Source: Kribbella kalugense (GTDB taxonomy: Bacteria; Actinomycetota; Actinomycetes; Propionibacteriales; Kribbellaceae). Taken from it: a DNA stretch of 64,000 nt. Position numbers and translations under genes: made by a program. The notes beneath the pieces were generated by a model. That model was not told where the DNA came from, ran no database searches, and saw nothing but the letters and a program-made list of their open reading frames with translations. The stretch covers positions 3,658,001 through 3,722,000 of the forward strand of contig NZ_SODF01000001.1 of NCBI RefSeq assembly GCF_004365875.1. Direction: 5' to 3'. This document shows positions 50,381 through 58,910 of the stretch, in pieces (the first letter of the stretch is position 1; every line of letters starts with the position of its first letter).

Positions 50381-52153
50381 ATGACGAAACGTTCTCGGGC
50401 AGCACTGCTCGGCAGTGTCCTCGCTGTGCTGGCGCTCGCCGCCTGTTCCTCCAGCGGCGACGGCAAGACCAGCGCACCGGAAGGCTACAACGCTGCCCTG
50501 CAAGGCGTTGTGAACCCGTCGCAGCAGCCGGGCGGCACGCTCCGCGTCGGTACGTCGGCCTCCTGCGACAACTTCGACCCGGCGACGACGTACGGCGGCA
50601 GCTGTTGGTTCTTGCAGCGGTTGCTGAGCCGCAACCTGGTGTCGTTCGGCCGGACCGGTCAAGGTGCGCCGCCCGGGAACGGGAACAAGCTGCAGCCGGA
50701 TCTCGCCGACTCGTTGGGCCAGGCGAACGCGGACAAGACCGTGTGGACCTACAAGCTGCGCGACGGGCTCAAATTCTCCACCGGTGCGCCGATCACCAGT
50801 GCGGACGTGAAGTACGGCTTCGAGCGGATGTATGCGACCGACGTGATCACCGGCGGCCCACAGGGCTACTACCTGTGTCTGCTCGACAAGTGCGACAAGG
50901 ACGGTACGCCGACGTACAAAGGCCCGTACAAGGACCCGAAGGGCGGACTGTCGTCGATCGCCACCCCGGACGCGAAGACGATCGTGTTCACCCTGACCAA
51001 GCCGTTCGGCGACTGGGACTACCTGATGGCCCTCCCGGCCGCGGTGCCCGTGCCGCAGAAGTCCGACAAGGGCAGCCAGTACGGCGCCGGTACCAACCTG
51101 GTCTCGTCCGGTCCTTACGTGCTGAAAACCGTGAAACCCAAGCAGAGCGTGCTGTTGACGCGCAACCCGAACTGGGACCGGGCCGGCGACCCGATCCGCA
51201 GCGCGTTGCCGGACAGCATCGCCGTCACCGTGCTCAGCAACGCCGATGACCTCGACACCAGGATGCGCACCGGCGCGCTGGATGTTTCGCTGGACGGTGG
51301 GGTGCAGACCACGTTCCAGTCGCAGATCCTGAAAGACCAGAGCCTGAAGGCGCAGGCCGACAACCCGGTGCTGAAGAGCGTGTCGATGCTCATCCTCTAC
51401 CCGTCCGACCCGGTGCTCACCAACGTGCACTGCCGGCGGGCAGTGGCCTACGCACTGGACAAGCGCGACATCGTCATCCAGTTCGGCGGCACCAACGGCG
51501 CGGACTTCGCCACCACGATGATGCCGCCGGGACTGCCCGGGTACGACGCCAAGGCGAACCCGTACCCGTCCGGCGAGGACTCGACCGGCGACCTGGACAA
51601 GGCGAAGTCCGAGCTGTCCGACTGCGGGAAGCCGCAGGGCTTCAGCACCTCGATGGGATTCTCCAACTACGGCACGGATCCGGCGGTGTTCGCCAGCGTC
51701 CAGAACGCGCTCAAGCGGGTCGGCATCACGCTCACCCCGAAGCAGCTGGACGCCTCGACGTACTACAACACCCTGAGTACGCCGGCCGCGGTCAAGGGTC
51801 AGCGCATCGGTATCGGCCTGATGGGCTGGATTCCGGACTACCCGAGCGGCAACGGATTCCTGACCCTGCTCGTCGATCCGGCCCGCTACACCGGTACGAC
51901 GTCGTCCACCAACTTCGTCGGCGTCAACGACCCGGCGATCAACGCACTGGTCAAGAAGGCCGCCACGGCGGCGGCCGACCAGCTCCCGGCCATCTACCGG
52001 GAGATGGACAAGGCCACGATGGACACGGCGTACTACCTCCCGCTCACCTACGCGAAGGCGACGCTGTTCCGCTCGGCCACGCTGACGAACGTGGACCTGA
52101 CCGGTGACCAGAGCAACTACGACCTGGCGAACATCGGGGTCAAGGGACAGTGA
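50381..52153 (+). CDS. Peptide-binding lipoprotein (family 5), second operon
   Basis: The 590-residue lipoprotein has a signal peptide and lipobox (VLALAACSSSG, lipid Cys near 23) and the family 5 body (PDLADSLGQ; WTYKLRDGLKFSTGAPITSADVKYGFERM; RRAVAYALDKRDIVIQ). It has several extra Cys in the first third (SASCDNF; GGSCWF; YLCLLDKCDKDG), probably disulfides. The ATG at 50381 is eight bases from GAAGGG, better spaced than the ATG at 50375. It delivers peptides to the flanking permeases. Confidence 0.92.
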   Translation: MTKRSRAALLGSVLAVLALAACSSSGDGKTSAPEGYNAALQGVVNPSQQPGGTLRVGTSASCDNFDPATTYGGSCWFLQRLLSRNLVSFGRTGQGAPPGNGNKLQPDLADSLGQANADKTVWTYKLRDGLKFSTGAPITSADVKYGFERMYATDVITGGPQGYYLCLLDKCDKDGTPTYKGPYKDPKGGLSSIATPDAKTIVFTLTKPFGDWDYLMALPAAVPVPQKSDKGSQYGAGTNLVSSGPYVLKTVKPKQSVLLTRNPNWDRAGDPIRSALPDSIAVTVLSNADDLDTRMRTGALDVSLDGGVQTTFQSQILKDQSLKAQADNPVLKSVSMLILYPSDPVLTNVHCRRAVAYALDKRDIVIQFGGTNGADFATTMMPPGLPGYDAKANPYPSGEDSTGDLDKAKSELSDCGKPQGFSTSMGFSNYGTDPAVFASVQNALKRVGITLTPKQLDASTYYNTLSTPAAVKGQRIGIGLMGWIPDYPSGNGFLTLLVDPARYTGTTSSTNFVGVNDPAINALVKKAATAAADQLPAIYREMDKATMDTAYYLPLTYAKATLFRSATLTNVDLTGDQSNYDLANIGVKGQ

Positions 52154-53166
52154 TCCGGCACATCGCCCACCGGCTGCTGGGAGCACTCGGAGTGCTCCTG
52201 GTGGTCAGCGTGGTCACGTTCGCGATCTTCCAGCTGCTGCCCCGCGTCACCAAGGTCGACATGGCGTTCTACTACACCGGCCGGAACACCAGTGCGGCGC
52301 AGGCGGCGGCCGTCGCCGAGCGGTTCGGGTTCGACCAGCCCATCTGGACGCAGTACTGGACCTGGCTGAGCGGCATCTTCACCGGGCGTGAGCTCGGCGA
52401 CGGAGTGTCGACGGTGCACTGCGCCGCACCCTGCCTCGGCTGGTCGTTCCGGCAGAACCGCTCGGTGACCGAGATGCTCGTGCAGGCGTTCCCGGTGACC
52501 GCGTCGATCGTGCTCGGCGCCGCCGTACTCTGGCTGGCCGGCGGGGTCGCCACCGGCGTACTGGCGGCGGCCCGCCGCGGTTCGCTGTTCGATCGCGGGT
52601 CGACGGTGATCTCTCTGCTCGGAGTGTCGATCCCGGAATTCTTCAGCGGCATGCTGGTGATCTACGCACTGACCGCCGGACCAGGCTGGCTGCGCTGGTA
52701 CTCCGGCGGCATCAACTACGTCCCGTTCACCGACGACCCGCTGCGCTGGGCGGCGAACCTGCTGCCGGTCTGGATCTGTCTGGCCTTCCTGATCGCGGCC
52801 GTGTACACCCGCTGGACCCGGGCGGCGATGCTCGAAACGATGTCCGAGGACTTCATCACCACGGCCACCGCCAAGGGCCTGCGTCGCCGTACGGTGGTCG
52901 GCCGGCACGGGCTGCGGGCCGTCGTCCCGTCCGTGGTCACGCTGGCCGGCCTCGACCTCGGTGCGCTGCTCGGTGGCGTGATCATCGTCGAGTCGTTGTT
53001 CAGCTTCCCCGGACTGGGCCGGCTCGCGTACGACGGGATCACCACCAAGGACCTGCCCGTGATCATGGGCACGACGCTGTTCGCCGCCGTACTGATCGTG
53101 GTCGCGAACGTCGTCGTCGACGCCTGCTACGCGATCCTGGACCCGAGGGTGCGCCATGTCAGCTGA
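52150..53166 (+). CDS. Peptide ABC transporter permease (DppB type), second operon
   Basis: The 338-residue permease starts with GTG overlapping the binding-protein stop. It has six helices, an unusually long first external loop with two Cys (VSTVHCAAPCLGW), the EAA loop DFITTATAKGLRRRTVVGRHG and ESLFSFPGLGRLAYDG, and ends [14 protein letters not shown]. It pairs with the DppC-type permease encoded upstream of the binding protein. The following ATPase gene starts eleven bases before its stop. Confidence 0.92.
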   Translation: MIRHIAHRLLGALGVLLVVSVVTFAIFQLLPRVTKVDMAFYYTGRNTSAAQAAAVAERFGFDQPIWTQYWTWLSGIFTGRELGDGVSTVHCAAPCLGWSFRQNRSVTEMLVQAFPVTASIVLGAAVLWLAGGVATGVLAAARRGSLFDRGSTVISLLGVSIPEFFSGMLVIYALTAGPGWLRWYSGGINYVPFTDDPLRWAANLLPVWICLAFLIAAVYTRWTRAAMLETMSEDFITTATAKGLRRRTVVGRHGLRAVVPSVVTLAGLDLGALLGGVIIVESLFSFPGLGRLAYDGITTKDLPVIMGTTLFAAVLIVVANVVVDACYAILDPRVRHVS

Positions 53167-54187
53167 ATCCCCTGAAGCGCTCCTTCGGGTGCGGGACCTA
53201 CGGGTGCATTTCCCGACCCCGGACGGTCTGGTGCGCAGTGTCGACGGCCTGTCCTTCGACGTGCGCCCGGGCGAGATCCTCGGTGTCGTCGGCGAGTCCG
53301 GATCGGGCAAGTCAATGGCCGGCAAGGCGATCCTCGGGCTGCACGAGCAGGCCCGGACGACCGGCGAGATCTGGTACGGCGACCAGCAGCTGGTCGGCGC
53401 CGCCGACGAGGAGCTCCGCCGGCTGCGTGGCGCGAAGATCGCGATGATCTTCCAGGACCCGCTGTCCTCGCTGCACCCGTACTTCACCATCGGCGCCCAG
53501 CTCTCGGAGGCCTACCGGGTGCACCGGCGGACCGGCGCGAAGGCGGCCCGCGCGCGGGCGGTGGAGATGCTGTCCCGGGTCGGGATCCCGGCGGCGGCCC
53601 GTGCGTACGGCGCCTACCCGCACGAGTTCTCCGGCGGGATGCGGCAGCGGGCGATGATTGCGATGGCACTGATCTGTGATCCAGGGCTGCTGATCGCGGA
53701 CGAGCCGACGACCGCCCTCGACGTCACCGTGCAGGCCCAGATCCTGCAGCTGATCCGGGATCTGAGCGAGGAGTCCGGATCGGCTGTCGTACTCATCACC
53801 CACGACCTCGGGGTGGTGGCGGAGACCTGTGACCGGGTGGTGGTGATGTACGCCGGTCGTTGCATCGAGCAAGCACCCGTGGCCGGGCTGTTCGAGCGGC
53901 CGATGACGCCGTACACCTGGGGACTGCTCGGGTCGATCCCGCGCCTCGACGCGACCCTGGGACGGCTGGAGCCGATCACCGGGCAACCGCCGTCGCTGAT
54001 CGATCTCCCGGCCGGTTGCTCGTTCGCACCCCGGTGCGGCTTCGCGAGCCGGGTGCCGGACCACCGGTGTACGACGGAGCTGCCCGAGCCGCTCGTGGCC
54101 GGGGCCCCTGATCACCTGGCGCGGTGTCATCTGCCGGTCGAGGATCGCCAGCACATCTGGCACACCCAGATTGCGCCGGCGCTATGA
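53156..54187 (+). CDS. Peptide ABC transporter ATPase (DppD type), second operon
   Basis: The 343-residue ATPase has Walker [42 protein letters not shown], Walker [13 protein letters not shown] and [12 protein letters not shown], then a Cys-containing tail ([18 protein letters not shown]). It starts with ATG inside the permease gene and ends overlapping the next ATPase (ATGA). It powers uptake together with the DppF-type ATPase. Confidence 0.93.
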   Translation: MSAESPEALLRVRDLRVHFPTPDGLVRSVDGLSFDVRPGEILGVVGESGSGKSMAGKAILGLHEQARTTGEIWYGDQQLVGAADEELRRLRGAKIAMIFQDPLSSLHPYFTIGAQLSEAYRVHRRTGAKAARARAVEMLSRVGIPAAARAYGAYPHEFSGGMRQRAMIAMALICDPGLLIADEPTTALDVTVQAQILQLIRDLSEESGSAVVLITHDLGVVAETCDRVVVMYAGRCIEQAPVAGLFERPMTPYTWGLLGSIPRLDATLGRLEPITGQPPSLIDLPAGCSFAPRCGFASRVPDHRCTTELPEPLVAGAPDHLARCHLPVEDRQHIWHTQIAPAL

Positions 54188-55155
54188 GCCTTCTCGAAGT
54201 GCGGGACCTGCGGAAGACGTTCGTGCGCGGTCACGGGCGTCGGCGGCGGGTCGTGAACGCGGTCGACGGAGTGAGCTTCGAGGTCGGCGCCGGCGAGACG
54301 CTCGGGCTGGTGGGTGAGTCCGGGTGCGGAAAGTCGACGACCGCGGGCATGGTGGTCCGGCTGATCGAGCCGACGTCGGGGCAGATCAGCTTCGCCGGGA
54401 CCGAGCTGGCCGGCCGGTCCGAGCGGAGTCTGCGGCCGTTGCGGCGCGAGCTGCAGATGGTGTTCCAGGATCCGCAGTCGTCGCTGAATCCGCGGCAGAC
54501 GGTCGGCACGATCCTGAGCGCGCCGTTCCAGATCCAGGGCGTGCAGCCGGACGGCGGCGTACTGCCGGAGGTGCGACGGCTGCTGGAACGGGTCGGCCTG
54601 AATCCGGAGCACTACAACCGGTATCCCCATCAGTTCTCCGGTGGCCAACGGCAACGGATCGGCATCGCCCGCGCGATCGCGCTCCGGCCGAAGCTGGTCG
54701 TCTGCGACGAGCCCGTGTCCGCGCTGGACGTCTCCGTCCAGGCCCAGGTGCTGAACCTGCTGGCCGGTCTGCAGCAGGAGTACGGCATGGCCTACCTGTT
54801 CGTCGCCCACGACCTCGCCGTCGTTCGGCACCTCAGCGACCGGGTCGTGGTGATGTACCTCGGCCGGGTCGTCGAGCAGGCCGAACGGGAGGAGCTCTAC
54901 CGTTCCCCGGCCCATCCCTACACCCAGGCCCTGATGGCCGCCGTGCCGCGCCCGCGGGTCCCCGAGCAACGCAAGAAGGTGTTGCTCCGCGGTGACGCCG
55001 CTGCCGACGGCCCGGCCGGTGGCTGCCCGTTCCGGCCGCGGTGCCCGCGATACGCAACCGAACTCGGCGCTGCGGACCAATCACGATGTACGCAAGAAGC
55101 ACCCGAGCTCGTCCCCCTCAGCCCGCGGCAGTCGGCCGCATGTCACTTCGTCTAG
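54184..55155 (+). CDS. Peptide ABC transporter ATPase (DppF type), second operon
   Basis: The 323-residue ATPase has Walker A GESGCGKSTTAG, FQDPQSSLNPRQ, FSGGQRQRIGIARAIA, LVVCDEPVSALD and FVAHDLAVVRH, and the tail CPFRPRCPRYATEL. An Arg-rich insert (RGHGRRRRVVNA) precedes Walker A. The ATG at 54184 overlaps the previous stop. Its own TAG is followed at once by AGGAGG, the ribosome site of the aminopeptidase gene, so uptake and peptide hydrolysis are one transcriptional unit. Confidence 0.93.
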   Translation: MSLLEVRDLRKTFVRGHGRRRRVVNAVDGVSFEVGAGETLGLVGESGCGKSTTAGMVVRLIEPTSGQISFAGTELAGRSERSLRPLRRELQMVFQDPQSSLNPRQTVGTILSAPFQIQGVQPDGGVLPEVRRLLERVGLNPEHYNRYPHQFSGGQRQRIGIARAIALRPKLVVCDEPVSALDVSVQAQVLNLLAGLQQEYGMAYLFVAHDLAVVRHLSDRVVVMYLGRVVEQAEREELYRSPAHPYTQALMAAVPRPRVPEQRKKVLLRGDAAADGPAGGCPFRPRCPRYATELGAADQSRCTQEAPELVPLSPRQSAACHFV

Positions 55156-55165
55156 GAGGTTCCTG

Positions 55166-57697
55166 GTGATCGCCTCGCAGCTGACCGAGTCAGAGGCCGC
55201 GGAACGCAGTACGCAGCTGACCGTCCATTCGTACGACGTCACGCTCGACCTGACCGATGGGCAGGGCGGCCCGGCCTCGACGGTGTTCCGGTCCAGGACC
55301 GTGATCGAGTTCTCGGCGGAGACTGGGACAACGTTCGTCGACGTCCAGCCCGTCTTCCTGGAATCCGTTGTCCTGAACGGGATCGAGCTCGATCGGACCG
55401 TCCACGACGGCCGGATCAGCCTGTCCGGGCTGGCCGAACGGAACGTCCTGGTGGTCGACGGGACGTTCGAGCTGGCCGACGAGCAACAGGGACTCGAGCG
55501 CACGGTCGACCCCGCGGACGGCGAGGTCTACTTCGCGTCGCTGATGTTCATGGCCGCGGCGCAGCGGGTGTTCGCGTGTTTCGACCAGCCCGATCTCAAG
55601 GCGCCGTACACCTTCCACATCACCGCGCCGCGCGAGTGGGAAGTGATCTCAAACGGTTCGGTGGACACGACCGAACCGGCAGCGGGTGGTGCAGTCACGC
55701 GGCACTTCAGCCGTACGCCGCCGATCTCGAGCTACATCACCGCCGTGCTCGCCGGTCCGTACCACCGGGTGACGGACACGGTCGACGGACCGGACGGCCC
55801 GATCGAGCTCGGCCTGGTCTGCGTACGATCGGCGGCGCCGTACCTGGACGCGGAGCGGTGCTTCCGGTGGACCAAGGCAGGGTTCGACCTCTTCCACCGG
55901 ATGTTCGGCTATCCATATCCGTTCGGAAAGTACGACCAGATCTTCGGCACCGACGCCGGCATCGGCGGGATGGAGAACGCCGGCGCGGTGACGCTGACCG
56001 GCGGGATGATCTTCCGGTCGCCGGTGACCGCGATCGAGCAGGAAGCAGCGGCGTACACGATCCTGCACGAGCTGTCGCACATGTGGTTCGGCGATCTCGT
56101 CACCACCGCCTGGTGGCAGGACACCTGGCTGAACGAGGCGTTCGCGACGTACGCCGGGTATCTGGCCGCCGCCCAGGGCACCGAGTTCACCGACGCGTGG
56201 ACGACCTTCGCCCGCTGCGACAAGGCGCTCGCGCTGGCCGCGGACCAGCTGCCGTCGACCCACCCGATCTCGGCGGACGTGCCGGATCTGCGGACCGCGT
56301 TGTCGAACTTCGACGACATCACCTACCAGAAGGGTGCCGCCGTACTGCGGCAACTGGTCGCCTATGTCGGCGAGGGCGCGTTCACCGAAGCGCTGCGGGC
56401 GTACTTCGCGAAACATGCCTTCGGCAACACCACGTTGACCGATCTGTTGCTGGCGCTGGAGCGGGCATCGGGCCGGGATCTCGGGAAGTGGTCGCAACAG
56501 TGGTTGCGGACGGCGCAGGTGAACACACTGCGACCGACGTACACGCTGACCGACGAGAGGCAGGTCTCCGGCTTCGCAGTGGAGCAGACCGCGGTTCCAG
56601 AGCATCCGGTACTGCGGGACCACCGGCTGACGATCGGGTTCTATACCGGCGACGCGCAGTTGACGCGAACGCATCAGGTCACGGTCGACGTGGGTGGCGC
56701 GGTCACCGAGGTGCCGTCGTTGAACGGGTTGCCCGCGCCGGACGTCGTACTGCTCAACGACGCCGATCTGACCTATGCGAAGGTGCGGTTCGATCCTGCG
56801 TCCGACGAGGTGATCCGGTCGCGGGCCGGGGACCTCGACGACCCGCTGGCCCGGGCGGTCGCATGGACCGCGCTGTGGGACATGACCAGGGACGGTGAGT
56901 TCGCGGCGTCGTCGTACGTGGCCGTGGCGCTGGCGGCAGCGGTCCGCGAGGAGCAGATCGCGATCCTGGCGGGCCTGCTGACGAACCTGGAATACGCCGT
57001 CTCGCACTATCTGCCCGAGCCGCAGGCGACCCAGCGGGAGCTCGCCGCGGCCGCGTGGTCGGCGCTGACCTCGCGTTCACCCGGTGGCGACGCGCAGCGG
57101 TTGTGGCTACGGACCTTCGCCCACGAAGCGGGCGGGACGACCCTCGCCGGATCGCTGCAGGAGCTGTACGCCGGCACGTCGGTGCCGGCCGGAGTCGATC
57201 TCGATTTCGAGACCCGTTGGCTGCTCGTCCACGGCCTGGCGTCGTACGGGCTGATCGATGCCGCCGGTATCGACGCCGAACTCGCCCGCGATCCGAACGT
57301 CACCGCCGAGCAGTACGCGGCTACCGCACGGGCGATGCTCCCCGATCCGACCGCGAAGGCGGCGGCCTGGTCGCTCGTCACAACCCCCGGCGGCGCCCAG
57401 GGCGGCCTCAAGTCCGCCACCGCGCGCGGCTTCTGGCACCCCGCCCAGACCGAACTGCTCCGGCCGTACGTCGCGCAGTACTACGAGTCGATCGACGCCT
57501 TCTGGGCGACCGACGACGGGGGCGAACAAGCCTGGGTCTCCACCAGGACCCTCGCCCCGACGATCGTCGACGACGCCCTGCCTGCACTGGCCGAGGCCTG
57601 GCTGCGGAGCCCGGACCGTCCGGCGATGCTGCGTCGCACCGTCGAGGAGACTCTCCACGAGCTCAACGAGTCGCTGAGGATCCGCCATGGCCACTGA
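55166..57697 (+). CDS. pepN: Aminopeptidase N (M1 family)
   Basis: The 843-residue cytoplasmic zinc peptidase removes N-terminal residues from peptides. GGMENAGAVTLTGG (substrate N-terminus recognition), HELSHMWFGDLVTTAWWQDTWLNEAFATY in sequence (HExxH-x18-E zinc site) and a C-terminal ERAP1-like helical domain are present. The GTG at 55166 has a perfect AGGAGG upstream; the frame is open further upstream only inside dppF. Direct linkage to a peptide importer indicates use of imported peptides as amino acid source. Confidence 0.95.
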   Translation: MIASQLTESEAAERSTQLTVHSYDVTLDLTDGQGGPASTVFRSRTVIEFSAETGTTFVDVQPVFLESVVLNGIELDRTVHDGRISLSGLAERNVLVVDGTFELADEQQGLERTVDPADGEVYFASLMFMAAAQRVFACFDQPDLKAPYTFHITAPREWEVISNGSVDTTEPAAGGAVTRHFSRTPPISSYITAVLAGPYHRVTDTVDGPDGPIELGLVCVRSAAPYLDAERCFRWTKAGFDLFHRMFGYPYPFGKYDQIFGTDAGIGGMENAGAVTLTGGMIFRSPVTAIEQEAAAYTILHELSHMWFGDLVTTAWWQDTWLNEAFATYAGYLAAAQGTEFTDAWTTFARCDKALALAADQLPSTHPISADVPDLRTALSNFDDITYQKGAAVLRQLVAYVGEGAFTEALRAYFAKHAFGNTTLTDLLLALERASGRDLGKWSQQWLRTAQVNTLRPTYTLTDERQVSGFAVEQTAVPEHPVLRDHRLTIGFYTGDAQLTRTHQVTVDVGGAVTEVPSLNGLPAPDVVLLNDADLTYAKVRFDPASDEVIRSRAGDLDDPLARAVAWTALWDMTRDGEFAASSYVAVALAAAVREEQIAILAGLLTNLEYAVSHYLPEPQATQRELAAAAWSALTSRSPGGDAQRLWLRTFAHEAGGTTLAGSLQELYAGTSVPAGVDLDFETRWLLVHGLASYGLIDAAGIDAELARDPNVTAEQYAATARAMLPDPTAKAAAWSLVTTPGGAQGGLKSATARGFWHPAQTELLRPYVAQYYESIDAFWATDDGGEQAWVSTRTLAPTIVDDALPALAEAWLRSPDRPAMLRRTVEETLHELNESLRIRHGH

Positions 57698-58910
57698 CCG
57701 CCTCGGTGAGCTGCTGGAGAACGTCGTCCCCGACCCACGCGGGCCCGGCGTGGTCGTCGGGTTGGTCGGGCCGGACGGGTCCTTGGAAACGGCGGCCCGC
57801 GGGATGGCGGTGCTCGAACACGACGTACCGATTGCCGACGACACGGTGTTCCACCTTGCGTCTCTGTCGAAGCAGTTCACGGCCGAAGCCGTGCAGGTCC
57901 TGGTGCGGGAGGGTGCCGTCGGGGTCGACGATCCGATCGCGGACTATCTGCCGTGGATGCCGTTCAAGGAGGTCAGCGTCGATCAGTTGATCCGGCACCG
58001 CAGCGGCCTGCGGGACCAGTGGGAGTTGGTGGAGGCCGCCGGAGGGCGGATGGAGGACGTGATCACCACCGCCGATCTGATCGAGCTGATCCGGCGGCAG
58101 ACCGCACTGCAGGACGAGCCGGGAGCCCGGTACGCCTACAGCAACACCAACTACACGTTGCTCGGGCTGCTGATCGAGACCGTGACCGGAGAGCGCCTCG
58201 ACACCTTCTGCCGCAAGCAGTTCTTCGAGCCGCTCGGGATGGACGACACCAGGTTCGTCGACAACCACCGGGCGGTGGTGCGGCGGCGGGCCTCGTCGTA
58301 CCAGCGGATCGCCGACGGTTACGAGCGGATCGTGCTGTCCTACGGGACGGCGGGTGCGACCAGCCTGCATTCGACGGTCACGGACCTGGCGCGCTGGGCC
58401 GCCGCGGTGTCGTCACGGGAGTCCTGGCGAGGTACGACGTACACCGGGAGCGACTCGTACGGGTGGGGCGTGCACATCGGTGAGCACGCGGGCCACCTGA
58501 AGCTCTGGCATGCCGGGGCGGACGCCGGCTTCCGGACCCACCTGGCCATGGTGCCGGGCATCGGGTCGGCTGTTGTCCTCGGCAACTTCGCCGAACTCGA
58601 CCCGGACCCGCTGGCCGACCGGGTCCTCGGGCTGATCGAACCCGGACGCGCGGAACAGCTGGCCGGCACCTACTACTGCGACGAGCTGACCGCGGTGGTG
58701 CGGGTCGTGCTCGACGAGGGCGGGCTTGCGCTCGAACGCCCGCGGTACGGGCGGCGGACCATGACACCGGCCGGCGAGCGGCGGTTCACTGTGCGCACCG
58801 ACGACGCCGAATCGCCGGAGATCGCGCTGACGTTCGATCAGGCGGGCGTCGAGCTCGGGTACTCGACCGAGGGGGTGCGCGGTCTCGTCTTCCGCCGGTT
58901 CGAGGCCTGA
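57687..58910 (+). CDS. Serine hydrolase, class C beta-lactamase / D-aminopeptidase family
   Basis: The 407-residue protein has the three motifs of penicillin-recognising serine hydrolases: SxxK in HLASLSKQF (Ser59, Lys62), YxN in YAYSNTNYTLLG and HxG in LWHAGADAGF. A C-terminal beta-barrel domain (about 310-407) resembles the extra domain of D-aminopeptidase DAP. There is no signal peptide, so it acts in the cytoplasm, perhaps on peptides with D-residues brought in by the importer. It overlaps the end of pepN by eleven bases. Confidence 0.88.
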   Translation: MATDRLGELLENVVPDPRGPGVVVGLVGPDGSLETAARGMAVLEHDVPIADDTVFHLASLSKQFTAEAVQVLVREGAVGVDDPIADYLPWMPFKEVSVDQLIRHRSGLRDQWELVEAAGGRMEDVITTADLIELIRRQTALQDEPGARYAYSNTNYTLLGLLIETVTGERLDTFCRKQFFEPLGMDDTRFVDNHRAVVRRRASSYQRIADGYERIVLSYGTAGATSLHSTVTDLARWAAAVSSRESWRGTTYTGSDSYGWGVHIGEHAGHLKLWHAGADAGFRTHLAMVPGIGSAVVLGNFAELDPDPLADRVLGLIEPGRAEQLAGTYYCDELTAVVRVVLDEGGLALERPRYGRRTMTPAGERRFTVRTDDAESPEIALTFDQAGVELGYSTEGVRGLVFRRFEA